From contig JAEZOA010000050.1 in assembly GCA_023441625.1 (NCBI GenBank), positions 1 through 60,766 on the forward strand: a stretch of DNA of 60,766 nt. Reading direction: 5' to 3'. Below are positions 26,450-35,783 of this stretch, in pieces; the first letter of the stretch is position 1, and every line of letters starts with the position of its first letter. A program made the translations under genes and the position numbers. The stretch is from Bacillota bacterium (lineage in GTDB: Bacteria > Bacillota > Clostridia > Acetivibrionales > DSM-1351). The notes beneath the pieces are model-generated. The model was not told the DNA's origin. It searched no databases and saw nothing but the letters and a program-made list of their open reading frames with translations.

Positions 26450-27937
26450 TCAGAAAAATGCTATAATTTCTTCAGCTACTAATTTACTTGAATTTAATAC
26501 TAAAGATATTCCAGGACCAGGGTGTGTAGAACTACCAACAAAGAACAAATTATTAGCTTTACTTGACTTAAAATGGGGCCTAAAATAGTTTGTTTGTGTT
26601 AAAGTTGTGCTAAAACCAAAAGCTGTACCGCCATAGGCATTAAAATTATTTCTCATATCAACGGGAGTAAAGTAATTTTTATATTGAATATTTTCTTCTA
26701 AATCTTCTAACCCATTTATGTTTTTTAATTCATTAAGGATTGTCCTTGTTAAGAAATTAATTGTATTTTCATCCCAAGTTATATCATTAAAAAAAAGATT
26801 GGGTACACGAAGCATTATGTTTATACAATCACCTTCATTATTTATCATACTTCTATCAATTCTGCTTGGACAATAAATATATAGAGAAGGATTCTCAGGA
26901 AATGTACCTTTAAAAGCCGATTCTATATTTTTTTTAAAGTTTTCTCCCAAATATATATTATGGACTGCTAGTTGAGGATACCTTTTTTTAAGGCCTAAGT
27001 AAATGATAAAAGTAGAGCATGAGTATTTCATTTTAGAAAGCTTTTTATCTGTATATTTATCTTTGTAACAATCATCTTTTATTAAGTTTTTCATTGTATA
27101 AGGGAAATCTGCATTGCTTACTATTATATCTGCTTTTTCTATACCGTTATTTGTTTTTATACCAACGGCCTTATTTTGAGAAAAAAGTATTTCTTCCACT
27201 GTTACATCTGTCTTAATAGTTCCACCAAATTCAGATATTAACTTAGCTAAAACATTAACAAAGGAATACATTCCTCCTTTAAGATGCCACAATCCATATA
27301 GCTGAGAGACTACAGGTACAAGTGTGTAGATATTAGGACCTTCAAAGGGAGATATTCCTACATACATTGTTTGGAATGCCAAATATGCTCTAAGTTTTTC
27401 ATTCTTGATATATTTTGAAATATAATCATAAGAAGTAGTAAGCGTATTAGTTTTAAACGCTTTTGTTAAAGTTTCTAAATTAAAAAAATCTTTAATATTA
27501 TTTTGAGGCCTTTGCAAAAAATATTTATTAGCAATCAAATATTTATCATAAACATCAGAAATAAATTTATAGTATCCCAATGAATCTTCTTTTGAAATTC
27601 TTTCTAAACAACTTGTTAAAAGTGAAATATTTTTATTGAAATCAATAACCGAACTGTCACTTGCAAAAAGCCTATAAATGGGATCTATTTCTATGAACTC
27701 TAAATAATCCATATAATTTTTACCCATATATAAAAAAATCTCTTTATAAACATCAGGCATCATCAATATAGAAGCTGATAAATCAAATCTTAAGGTTTCA
27801 GTTTCTATAATATTAACTCTTCCACCAATTTTTTTATTCTTTTCATATATTACCACTTCATATCCATTTTTTAATAGTCTTAAAGCAGTAGCCAATCCAC
27901 CAATTCCAGCTCCTATGATAATTACTTTTTTTCTCAT
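26450..27937 (-). CDS. Phytoene desaturase family FAD oxidoreductase (CrtI-like)
   Basis: A 495-residue flavoenzyme. The N-terminus is the FAD fold KVIIIGAGIGGLATALRLLKNGYEVVIYEKNKKIGGR; the C-terminus has LFFVGSSTHPGPGISLVLNSSKL, the CrtI-family signature. In known systems CrtI enzymes desaturate carotenoid precursors such as phytoene or diapophytoene. No phytoene synthase or other carotenoid gene is beside it, so the substrate is open. ATG 27937 is chosen over upstream in-frame ATGs because AGGAG lies seven bases before it. Confidence 0.88.
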   Translation of the reverse strand: MRKKVIIIGAGIGGLATALRLLKNGYEVVIYEKNKKIGGRVNIIETETLRFDLSASILMMPDVYKEIFLYMGKNYMDYLEFIEIDPIYRLFASDSSVIDFNKNISLLTSCLERISKEDSLGYYKFISDVYDKYLIANKYFLQRPQNNIKDFFNLETLTKAFKTNTLTTSYDYISKYIKNEKLRAYLAFQTMYVGISPFEGPNIYTLVPVVSQLYGLWHLKGGMYSFVNVLAKLISEFGGTIKTDVTVEEILFSQNKAVGIKTNNGIEKADIIVSNADFPYTMKNLIKDDCYKDKYTDKKLSKMKYSCSTFIIYLGLKKRYPQLAVHNIYLGENFKKNIESAFKGTFPENPSLYIYCPSRIDRSMINNEGDCINIMLRVPNLFFNDITWDENTINFLTRTILNELKNINGLEDLEENIQYKNYFTPVDMRNNFNAYGGTAFGFSTTLTQTNYFRPHFKSSKANNLFFVGSSTHPGPGISLVLNSSKLVAEEIIAFF

Positions 27938-28046
27938 TGAATAACTCCTCATAATCACTATACTAACTATTCATTTAGTATTTGCAGAAGACTTAATATT
28001 TATGAAAGAGTTGTATTTATTCTAAAATAAGGTTCAATACCACACG

Positions 28047-28088
28047 CAAAAGCGTACCTTATAGCTTCGTGATAAAGGTACGCTTTTG
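28047..28088. terminator. Strong hairpin after the WG-repeat gene
   Basis: CAAAAGCGTACCTT (28047-28060) pairs perfectly with AAGGTACGCTTTTG (28075-28088), lying between two minus-strand genes. No long T tract follows. Confidence 0.6.
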
Positions 28089-28123
28089 ATAATTACTGTC
28101 ACAAGAATTTAAAAAGAAGAGCT

Positions 28124-29596
28124 TTATTTTGATGAAGTTTTAAGTATTCCATATTTACCGTTGGTTAGGTGAGGTATTAGAACATGATTTTCATCAAGTA
28201 CAGTTATAAAATAATATTTTATTGGTATTACAACCTTACCTGTTTTGTCTACTATACCATAGTTATAACCATTGGGACTTTTAGCAGCTTTAACCCCAAC
28301 TACACTATATCCGTTATTTAACGCCTCTGCTTGTGGGTATTTTAAAGGGATAACTTCCTTCCCCTTTTTATCTACAAAGCCATAATTAACATTATAATAC
28401 TGACCTTTTCCCACATTTGCTAGACCGTCTTTAAAATCAAAGACTATATCGTATTTTAATGGTATAACCACCTTGCCTGTTGCATCTATGAAACCAGAGT
28501 AATTTCTATAAGCGTCAGTTTTTGTTACTGATATTAGACCTTCCGTTAAGGAACCAATGGAGTCATAAGTAGGCGGAACTATTTGTTTGCCGCTTAGGTC
28601 AAATAGTCCAGCCTTTGTAGAAGCAATTTTACCATTCTCATACTGCTCAACATAAATGAAATCTTTTTCTCCTTCATTTAACCTAATAAAGCTATATTCT
28701 AATGGAATTATTTCTTTTCCCTTCATGTCAATAACACCATATCTGGCATCTGTGTATTTACCTTTGCCTACTACCATAAGTCCATTGCTTAAGCGCCAAA
28801 ATTCATCATATTTGTTTACAAAGAGTTCTTTACCTTTATTGTCGATAAAGTAATTTTTATAACCATACTTCGTAACATTGGATACTTGAGCAATTCCATT
28901 CTTAAAGGGTTGTGCATCAGTGAATTTTAAAGGTATCACAATTTTGCCTGTTTTATCTATATAACCATATAAACTATATAAGCCAACTTTTTCACCCATA
29001 TGAACCGCAGCAAATCCCTCACTGAAATCATCACAATAGTTATAAATCGGGGGTATTACCTCTTTCCCATTTGTATCAATAAATCCATATTTTGTATCAG
29101 GATATTCTCCGACGCATACTCTAGCTAAGCCCTCTCTAAATGGATATACATAATCATAATTAAGCTTTTTTTCTACCCCGGATTTGTTAAGCAAAAACCA
29201 TTGATTATCTACATTTGCGATTGCAACTCCATTATAAAATTCTGGCATTGAATGATATTTTACCGGGGTAACTTCTTTTCCTTTTTTATCAATAAATCCA
29301 TATCTATAGTGGTACATTACATCTTCTTTCATTACAACAGCCAATCCATCTTCAAAAGGATATATTTCCTTGTATTTGGGTTGCAATACTACTTTCCCTT
29401 TAGTATCAATAATTCCCCATTTTTCTTTAAGAGATACTTTTAACAGGCCTTCACCAATAGAATCAACTTGGTCATATTTCACCCATACTATATCGGATTC
29501 TGTGATTTGTTTTTTTGCACTGACAGTAGATGTAAAAGTGCATAAAATCATCACTAAGCTTAGAATTAGTAGTGCAAATCTTTTTACGAAGTTCAT
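28124..29596 (-). CDS. Secreted WG-repeat protein
   Basis: A 490-residue exported protein. A signal peptide ends near VSAKK (about 1-26). The rest is eleven tandem WG-type repeats of about 40 residues, each near YGFIDKKGKEVIPLKY followed by an EGLA-like turn. Such repeats form beta-rich surface domains, usually of unknown binding role. ATG 29596 has GCAGGAGG upstream; the frame is open 14 codons further up. The gene faces away from the DUF2975 gene across an intergenic region with a 20-bp repeat array. Confidence 0.9.
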   Translation of the reverse strand: MNFVKRFALLILSLVMILCTFTSTVSAKKQITESDIVWVKYDQVDSIGEGLLKVSLKEKWGIIDTKGKVVLQPKYKEIYPFEDGLAVVMKEDVMYHYRYGFIDKKGKEVTPVKYHSMPEFYNGVAIANVDNQWFLLNKSGVEKKLNYDYVYPFREGLARVCVGEYPDTKYGFIDTNGKEVIPPIYNYCDDFSEGFAAVHMGEKVGLYSLYGYIDKTGKIVIPLKFTDAQPFKNGIAQVSNVTKYGYKNYFIDNKGKELFVNKYDEFWRLSNGLMVVGKGKYTDARYGVIDMKGKEIIPLEYSFIRLNEGEKDFIYVEQYENGKIASTKAGLFDLSGKQIVPPTYDSIGSLTEGLISVTKTDAYRNYSGFIDATGKVVIPLKYDIVFDFKDGLANVGKGQYYNVNYGFVDKKGKEVIPLKYPQAEALNNGYSVVGVKAAKSPNGYNYGIVDKTGKVVIPIKYYFITVLDENHVLIPHLTNGKYGILKTSSK

Positions 29597-29719
29597 AAGG
29601 CTTACCTCCTGCGTTTTTAAGTATAAAGGATTATTCAATACTCATTCTGTAAACTCCTTCTTTATTAGAATTTTAGGCTGCATATAACCCAATTTTCTAA
29701 AAAAATAGTACTTAGAAGC

Positions 29720-29839
29720 TGGATTTTACATTACAAAATGGGAAATTCATTTTCAAAACGGGATTTTTGATTACAAAATCAGAAACTCGTTTTCAAAATG
29801 GGATTCTCGCACTACAAACGGGAATCTTGTGTTACAATT
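29720..29839. repeat. Six phased 20-bp tandem repeats
   Basis: Six contiguous units of exactly 20 bases begin at 29720, 29740, 29760, 29780, 29800 and 29820. The pattern is GGGA, two A/T, T/C, T, a variable middle and a CAAAA-type end; columns 3, 4, 8, 17 and 18 are invariant. Odd units tend to read GATT..TTACAAAA and even ones GAAA..TTTTCAAAA. It fills much of the 365-base divergent gap. Confidence 0.7.
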
Positions 29840-29961
29840 CACCTTTACCTTTTAATCAACGATAAATACTTAATGATTATCGTTAATTTTTTATTGACTT
29901 ATGAATATTCTTAATATATTATTTATATAAAATATTAGGAAATATTAGGGGGCTTTACTAA

Positions 29962-30570
29962 ATGGATAGTAAAATTACTAAAATTCGCAAAAAAAGCGAA
30001 GTACTTTCTAGAATTATTAAAATTCTACTAGGGTTAACAAGTGTCTTTTTCATAATAGAATTAATTTATACTGTATTTACTATATTTCTTCCATCAAGTG
30101 ATTTGACAGTATTAAAATTAAACTCAGGATATTATATTGAAAACAGTTCATTATATATCAATATTGCAAGTTCTGTTGATAACAATATTATTCATAGTTT
30201 TGATACTCTAGCTGCAAACCCAAAACCAGCATTGTTAATTAATTTATTCGTAGCATTAATAATAACTGGGCTATTAGTAGCTATATTTTATCTTACTAAT
30301 CAAATATTTCATTCTATTAACACAGACCATACACCATTTACCATAGAAAATGCGAAAAGGATAAAAATAATTGCTATATTACTCCTAATAATTGCAACTG
30401 TACCTATATTGTTACAATTACTACTTTATTATTTAATATATCTTGAACCAGGATCTTATACCATCGGTTCTAATTTTGCACTAATATTGTTTTCCTTAGT
30501 TTTTATGTGTTTGTCTTATATCTTTTCCTATGGATGTGACTTACAACAGGAAGTAGATGAAACCTTATAG
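29962..30570 (+). CDS. DUF2975 domain membrane protein (YoaS-like)
   Basis: A 202-residue membrane protein with four predicted spans (about 15-40, 90-112, 130-155, 165-185) and the central pair IFHSINTDHTPFTIENAKRIKIIAI, a DUF2975 hallmark. Function is unknown. The next gene, an XRE regulator 14 bases downstream, is the usual partner, as in Bacillus yoaS-yozG. This suggests a membrane protein tuned by, or controlling, a small DNA-binding protein. Confidence 0.85.
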   Translation: MDSKITKIRKKSEVLSRIIKILLGLTSVFFIIELIYTVFTIFLPSSDLTVLKLNSGYYIENSSLYINIASSVDNNIIHSFDTLAANPKPALLINLFVALIITGLLVAIFYLTNQIFHSINTDHTPFTIENAKRIKIIAILLLIIATVPILLQLLLYYLIYLEPGSYTIGSNFALILFSLVFMCLSYIFSYGCDLQQEVDETL

Positions 30571-30584
30571 AATGGAGATTTTTT

Positions 30585-30803
30585 ATGGCTATTATTCTTA
30601 GACTAGACCGTATCATGGCTGACCGAAAGATTTCATTAAATGAATTAGCAAATAAGGTTGGGATCTCTAATGTTAACCTTTCGAACCTTAAGACGGGGAA
30701 AGTAAAAGCGATACGTTTCTCAACCTTGGAAGCAATTTGTGATATACTAGATTGCCAGCCTGGTGATATTTTGGAATATCAAAGAAGGAATAAAAATCAA
30801 TAG
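30585..30803 (+). CDS. XRE/Cro family small helix-turn-helix regulator (YozG-like)
   Basis: A 72-residue DNA-binding protein made almost entirely of one helix-turn-helix: LDRIMADRKISLNELANKVGISNVNLSNLKTGKVKAIRFSTLEAICDILDCQPGDILEY. It lies 14 bases after the DUF2975 gene with ATGGAGA as ribosome site. In this widespread pair the regulator probably controls its own operon. Confidence 0.9.
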   Translation: MAIILRLDRIMADRKISLNELANKVGISNVNLSNLKTGKVKAIRFSTLEAICDILDCQPGDILEYQRRNKNQ

Positions 30804-30871
30804 TATATTTGTACCTATGTCAACCATAAATACTGATACTCGTATTATTCAATTTTGAAAACCATACAAAC

Positions 30872-30915
30872 GTTAAAAAGTCAAGGATTTCGGCTTTTCG
30901 GTTATATGCAATCGT
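30872..30915 (+). repeat. Dispersed repeat, left copy
   Basis: GTT-AAAAAGTCAAGGATTTC then, after a gap, CGGTTATATGCAATC resembles the inverted copy at 34036-34075 (CGGCTATCTGCAATC). A 17-base block (30875-30891) is identical. The two copies flank the mobile and pseudogene island. Confidence 0.5.
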
Positions 30916-31054
30916 TACAGTTCAGAGTCCAATGTCATTTAGTTAATGCGTATAATCATATGGTTAGATTTTCTTTAATGGGGGTCTAACCATTTTTTTC
31001 TTAAAATTTTATTCAAAATCATAAAAAGTAGTTGACACATTAGAAAAAATGTGT

Positions 31055-31098
31055 GGCCGCTCTCGCTGTCAATAATTTTATTGGTAGCGAGAGCGGCC
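31055..31098 (+). promoter_or_regulatory. GC-rich leader hairpin inside the insertion sequence
   Basis: GGCCGCTCTCGCT (31055-31067) pairs with AGCGAGAGCGGCC (31086-31098), a 13-bp perfect GC-rich stem in otherwise AT-rich DNA, about 50 bases before the transposase start. In other insertion sequences such stems shield the transposase from read-through expression; that role here is inference. Confidence 0.55.
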
Positions 31099-31146
31099 CT
31101 TGAATTAGAAATATATTTTATTTTTATTCAAGGGGGCACATTTACA

Positions 31147-32048
31147 ATGCTACACAAAAAAATTAAAAAACTTTTTTCTTCTTCTGTCACAAGCGTTACA
31201 TCAGCTATTTCAAATTATGCAGTCAATCCGAATAAATATCTGACTCGAAACAAAAAGCTTCCACCTGATTGACATCCTTCCCAACTCTAAAAATGTCTTT
31301 ATAGGAGACAGAGGCTATTGCTCTTATAACAACATGGCTCATGTTATAAACAAAGGACAGTTTTTTCTATTTCGTACAAAAGACATTCATTCCAAAGGAT
31401 TGGTTGGGAATTTTGATTTTCCCAAGAAGAATTTGACATTACCGTAAAAGTTACCTTGGTGCGAAGCCATTCAAAATAGCTAACACCTATAGATGGATAT
31501 AAACGGTTTATAGATAAGGCAACTTCTTTTGATTTTATTGAATATGGCTCTGAATATACCTACGAACTATCTTTTCGTATTGTCAGGTTCCATTATCAGA
31601 CTCATCCTATGAGTGCATTGTTACAAATCTTCCTGCTGACGAATTCCCCTCAGAGCGCATTAAACAATTATACTTTACCAGATGGGGCATTGAATCTTCA
31701 TTTCGTAAGTTAAAATATACGATTGGATTGAGTAATTTTCATGCATATAAGCCAGAATATATTAAACAAGAAATATGGGCGAAATTGATTGCCTATAATA
31801 TAACAGAAACTTTAATTAATCATGCGGTCATTTCACAAAAAGTTACAAAACATGAATATAAGGTAAACTTTAGTGTAGCAGCTCATATTTGTCGAGTCTT
31901 TCTTCGTCCCACAACAAAGAAAGACTCAATAGATGTAATGACTCTACTTCAAAGAGAACTGATTCCTATACGAAATGAATGGCAATATCCAAGACTGCAA
32001 ACAGCCCATTTTCGAAAGCCACGGTATTTTATATACCGAGCAGCCTAA
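31147..32048 (+). pseudogene. IS4 family transposase, disrupted
   Basis: Pieces of one transposase in different frames: MLHKKIKKLFSSSVTSVTS (from 31147, stop at 31272), then after an apparent internal deletion GDRGYCSYNNMAHVINKGQF (about 31305), then after frameshifts ADEFPSERIKQLYFTRWGIE with the conserved glutamate, ending at YRAA (32048). The stretch holding the first catalytic aspartate seems lost. It cannot make active transposase. Confidence 0.85.
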
Positions 32049-32268
32049 AAGCAGACTTATTAACTAATATAATATCTGTTTTTTAGTAGATGTAAATCTG
32101 CTTATTTGCCATGCTTAAACTACTTTAAACTTTGTCAACCTTCAAAACTTGTAGTCAAACTATCTTTGATTATAAAATTTACTACTTGTTTTTGTCGTAA
32201 TTTAGTATCTTTAAAATTAACTAAATGACATTTAAACCATATTTGTATATAATTTAATTATAAGCGGG

Positions 32269-32487
32269 GTGGACCATATACAAATACGCTATAATAAACT
32301 TTGGAAACTTTTAATTGATAAAGGGATGACCCGTAAGTAACTTCGCAGAACTGCTCATATAGGAACAAATGTATTAGCAAAGATGGGAAAAAACGAGTTT
32401 GTTATTATGGAAATACTGGCTAAAATATGTGAGGTTTTTGAATGCGACATGGGCGATATTTGCGGATTTATAAAAAATGGGTTGTAA
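32269..32487 (+). pseudogene. XRE family helix-turn-helix regulator, nonsense mutation
   Basis: Reading from GTG 32269: VDHIQIRYNKLWKLLIDKGM, TRK, then an in-frame TAA, then LRRTAHIGTNVLAKMGKNEF and CEVFECDMGDICGFIKNGL to TAA 32487. The interrupted position normally holds Gln in MTRKQL-type regulators, so a CAA to TAA change would explain it. Without the stop the protein would be 72 residues. Confidence 0.7.
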
Positions 32488-32593
32488 TCTATGGCAAAAG
32501 AGTTGCTTGCTGAAAAAAGAAAAATAAGGCTGATGATTTTTGAAGTGATAAGTGTCAAATTAGAGATAATATAATGAGTTTAAAAAATTTCAG

Positions 32594-32841
32594 ATGACAG
32601 ATTTTGAAATCATTAAGCATGTTGAAAATGGTGCTAATTTTTATTTGAAATTATCGGGTGATGCTCAGCATATGGAGTATAATGACAATGGCGTTTATAG
32701 CTATATTATGCCAAAAGAAGGAGAGCAATCAAAAAAGCATTTGATAATGGTTCAAAAATTATTACTCTTAGAACTTTGAATCCTGGAACAAGAGAATTGT
32801 ATACATCGTTAGGTTTCAGAATTTATAATTATGCTTTATAA
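32594..32841 (+). pseudogene. GNAT acetyltransferase remnant
   Basis: Frame 1 gives MTDFEIIKHVENGANFYLKL to MPKEGEQSKK; another frame then carries AIKKAFDNGSKIITLRTLNP and GTRELYTSLGFRIYNYAL, the acetyl-CoA-binding end of a GNAT enzyme. Much of the normal domain is missing. Assignment rests on the C-terminal part. Confidence 0.55.
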
Positions 32842-32941
32842 ACATTGCTTAGTAATATAGGTGGGTATTACTTAATTTCAGGAAATATTATTATTTATAA
32901 AGGATAAATAAAAAAAGGATAATGAAAGGAAGTTGATATTT

Positions 32942-33688
32942 ATGGGTGACAGAAATATCGAGTACAGCGATAAATTTGGTATCGGTACTTTCAAGTATGA
33001 GATTATTAATGAACTTGGTGTTGAGGTTTGGCAAGAACTTATTAAAGACAGTGATATTCCTGATATTGATACCGAAGCCAGTTGTAAGTGTAAAAACATG
33101 GCAATTATTATGGAACGGTTTGACAAAATCATTGATAAACAAATGGCTAATAAAATTTTATCAAGAGTACGGCACGGACTAAAGCCGTCTCAATGTGCTT
33201 GGGCAAGAGAGAAATTCTTGAAATACAATAATTTAGATGTTTTTATAAACGATAGCGTTAAGGAAGGTATTGCAGATTTCGAAAAACTGTATAGCAAGGG
33301 TAAAGACTTTTACGGTCAACCAATAACTAAAGAAGTGCTTGATTTTATAAAGCAAAATCCAGGAATGCTTTCAGGCGTTCGAAACGGAAATAAAATGTAT
33401 TTTACAGCTTTTCCTGCAAATATGTTTGAATATTTACAGGCTTCAGATTCTCGAATGAAGCGTTACCATGCCTGTCACTGCCCTTTTGCGAAAGAATCCA
33501 TATTGGCAGACAAAATTGTTTCATCCACTTTGTGTTATTGTAGCTTAGGACATGTTAAAAATTTTTGGGAAGCGGTTTTTGACAGAGAACTTGATGGAGA
33601 AGTTGTTACATCCGCTCTTAATGGCGACACGCTCTGTACATATGTTGTTTTCTTACCTGATGATATTATGAATTCATATGTTAAGTAA
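32942..33688 (+). CDS. Unknown cysteine/histidine-rich protein (possibly DUF6144)
   Basis: A 248-residue intact protein in a damaged region. It starts at ATG 32942 with AAGGAAG upstream. Notable are the CKC near residue 45, YHACHCPFAKESI near 180, and LCYCSLGHVKNFWEAVFDRE near 202, followed by EVVTSALNGDTLCTYVVFLPDD. The Cys/His pattern suggests metal or thiol chemistry. It resembles proteins labelled DUF6144, but I am not certain and do not assign a function. It may be cargo of the surrounding element. Confidence 0.75.
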   Translation: MGDRNIEYSDKFGIGTFKYEIINELGVEVWQELIKDSDIPDIDTEASCKCKNMAIIMERFDKIIDKQMANKILSRVRHGLKPSQCAWAREKFLKYNNLDVFINDSVKEGIADFEKLYSKGKDFYGQPITKEVLDFIKQNPGMLSGVRNGNKMYFTAFPANMFEYLQASDSRMKRYHACHCPFAKESILADKIVSSTLCYCSLGHVKNFWEAVFDRELDGEVVTSALNGDTLCTYVVFLPDDIMNSYVK

Positions 33689-33942
33689 CAAAAACTAATA
33701 AGTATAATATAAGGTTAAGTTGGTTTACTATCTGGTTGTATTAACTGTCAGAAATATGCAATTTCCACAAATCTATTTTACATGCAACACAGACTTATGG
33801 CTTCAGCCTGACAAATACGCCCTTTTCTATTGCATTATGTAATCAACATTAACTCCAGAGAAAACAAAAAGCATAGAATTGAGGACACTTTCAAATTAAA
33901 CCTACATAAGATTGCATTGAAAACGTTTTTCTCACAAAATTT

Positions 33943-33985
33943 AAAAGTAGTTTTCCCACATAGAATTACAGAGAAAACTACTTTT
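33943..33985. repeat. 13-bp perfect hairpin in the intergenic gap
   Basis: AAAAGTAGTTTTC (33943-33955) pairs with GAAAACTACTTTT (33973-33985), followed by CTTTTTG. The gap 33689-34147 otherwise shows no convincing gene. It may end transcription of the gene at 32942. Confidence 0.5.
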
Positions 33986-34035
33986 CTTTTTGCTGTCTTT
34001 TTGGTTATTATTGTTAAACCCCACACGAGATTGCA

Positions 34036-34075
34036 GATAGCCGGCTTATCACTGAAATCCTTGACTTTTTTAAAC
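34036..34075 (-). repeat. Dispersed repeat, right copy (inverted)
   Basis: Reverse complement of 34054-34070 equals the 17 bases at 30875-30891, with flanking similarity continuing to GCAATC. Together the copies bracket about 3.2 kb of mobile and decayed DNA. Confidence 0.5.
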
Positions 34076-34147
34076 ATCTAATAGTATTTAATCCATGAAA
34101 TTACAATTTATTTTTGATATGTTTACAATTCAATTATATAATGGTAC

Positions 34148-35710
34148 CTATATCTTCGCCCTAAACCTATCAAGCATGCCATACAAGCTCCATCTGTTCT
34201 GTGCTTGCTGGTTTCCTAGGCTTGAAATATTTCCAACACTGTATTGTTTGCCATCCCTCTTGCCAATTTCATTAACAGCAGCTGAAATAGCAGCTACAAC
34301 TTCTGGATTAATTCCATTATTGGCTATTGATTTTGGTACAGCCTCAGCAGAATTTGAAGCTTTCTGCCTGTCTTCCATTCTCTGTTTAAAGAACTTTTCT
34401 GCTACCTGTGGTAGCATTGCATATGAGAGTACATCCTCATCCTGCTCGATATATTGTTTAACGGCCTCTCTAATCTTTTCTAGCTCAGGCTCAATCAAGT
34501 CTGCCGGCCTACAAGTTATAGGCTTTTCTTCTCCTAATATTTTCTTCTTAATTTCTTCGTCTATAAGTGCTGGTGTCTTACCGTATTCACCTTTAACTAT
34601 ACCCTTTGACTCCTTAGGCACCATCTTGTATCTTTCGCCTGTAATGACATTCATAACTGCCTGCGTGCCAACTATCTGACTTGTAGGGGTAACAAGTGGC
34701 GGGAAGCCAAAGTCCTCTCTAACTCTAGGTACTTCCTTTAAAACTTCTTCATATTTATCAAGTGCATTGGACTGTTTCAGCTGTGATACCAAGTTAGATA
34801 ACATGCCACCTGGTACTTGGTATATAAGTGTATTAACATCAACACCCATTACCTTAACATCTAGCAACCCACTCTCAATATATTTTTCCTTTAGAGGTCT
34901 GAAGTAGTCTGCAATTTCACTTAGCTTTTCTAAATCTAAACCTGTATCATATGGTGACTCTTTAAGTGTAGCAACTAATGGTTCAGTAGGTGGTTGTGAA
35001 GTTCCCATGGCCATAGGTGATATAGCGCAATCCACAATATCAACACCAGCCTCAATTGCTTTCAGATAGGTCATCGAAGCAACACCACTGGTGTAATGGG
35101 TATGGAGCTGTATTGGTACTTTAACATTTTCTTTAAGGGCTTTAACTAGTTCAAAGGCCTGATAAGGTACTAAAAGTCCAGCCATGTCTTTAATACATAT
35201 TGAGTCTGCCCCCATACTTTCAAGCCTCTTTGCATCCTTTACAAAAAGCTCCAAGCTGTGTACAGGGCTAACTGTATAACAAATACAACCCTGAGCATGG
35301 CCACCCTCTTTTTTACAGGCTTTCATTGCAGTCTCAATATTTCTAGGGTCATTTAATGCATCGAAAATTCTCATTATATCCATACCATTTGCAATTGCTT
35401 TTTGTACAAAGTACTCAACAACATCATCTGCGTAATGCTTATAACCTAATAAATTCTGGCCTCTTAGCAGCATTTGAAGTTTAGTTTTTTTTGCAATATT
35501 TTTTATTTTCCTTAGTCTATCCCAAGGATCTTCATTTAGAAATCTCATTGATGCATCAAAGGTCGCTCCACCCCATGCTTCTAAAGAGTGATAACCTATA
35601 TTATCAAGCTTCTCAACAATAGGAAGCATATCTTCTGTCTTCATTCTAGTTGCAATAAGTGACTGATGAGCATCTCTAAGTACTGTTTCGGTAATTTTTA
35701 CCACTGCCAT
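34148..35710 (-). CDS. Pyruvate/oxaloacetate carboxyltransferase subunit (OadA/PycB, transcarboxylase 5S type)
   Basis: Moves a carboxyl group between biotin and pyruvate/oxaloacetate. It is 520 residues: carboxyltransferase barrel with ETVLRDAHQSLIATRM at the start, the lysine loop CIKDMAGLL and the metal motif QLHTHYTSGVA, followed by a conserved carboxylase domain. It has no biotin domain of its own; the separate carrier gene directly upstream supplies it. With the third gene at 36269 it forms the three-part set of a soluble transcarboxylase. No membrane sodium-pump subunit is nearby, so it probably exchanges carboxyl groups rather than pumping sodium. Direction in vivo is not evident. Confidence 0.9.
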   Translation of the reverse strand: MAVVKITETVLRDAHQSLIATRMKTEDMLPIVEKLDNIGYHSLEAWGGATFDASMRFLNEDPWDRLRKIKNIAKKTKLQMLLRGQNLLGYKHYADDVVEYFVQKAIANGMDIMRIFDALNDPRNIETAMKACKKEGGHAQGCICYTVSPVHSLELFVKDAKRLESMGADSICIKDMAGLLVPYQAFELVKALKENVKVPIQLHTHYTSGVASMTYLKAIEAGVDIVDCAISPMAMGTSQPPTEPLVATLKESPYDTGLDLEKLSEIADYFRPLKEKYIESGLLDVKVMGVDVNTLIYQVPGGMLSNLVSQLKQSNALDKYEEVLKEVPRVREDFGFPPLVTPTSQIVGTQAVMNVITGERYKMVPKESKGIVKGEYGKTPALIDEEIKKKILGEEKPITCRPADLIEPELEKIREAVKQYIEQDEDVLSYAMLPQVAEKFFKQRMEDRQKASNSAEAVPKSIANNGINPEVVAAISAAVNEIGKRDGKQYSVGNISSLGNQQAQNRWSLYGMLDRFRAKI

Positions 35711-35783
35711 AATTTCATCTCCTTTAAATGAATGCCTAGTTCGCTAACACCTTCAAATAAGACAAAGTGTAAACTTGGCATTT

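Larger units (their letters stand above)
30931..32232 (+). mobile_element. IS4-type insertion sequence, degenerate
   Basis: A 1,302-bp element bounded by perfect 17-bp inverted repeats, AATGTCATTTAGTTAAT (30931-30947) and its complement (32216-32232). It contains a broken IS4-type transposase gene and a GC-rich leader hairpin. No clear target duplication is visible at the ends, so flanks may have decayed or rearranged. Confidence 0.75.

Noticed and set aside
29720..29839. CRISPR array
   Set aside because: Units are contiguous 20-mers with no unique spacers and no cas genes nearby.
32490..32573. 27-residue frame MAKELLAEKRKIRLMIF
   Set aside because: No ribosome site beyond the dead XRE end and no recognisable family; likely pseudogene debris.
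33835..34077. 80-residue minus-strand frame beginning MFKKVKDFSDKP
   Set aside because: It spans a perfect hairpin and a dispersed repeat, has no clear ribosome site, and an equally long frame runs on the other strand.
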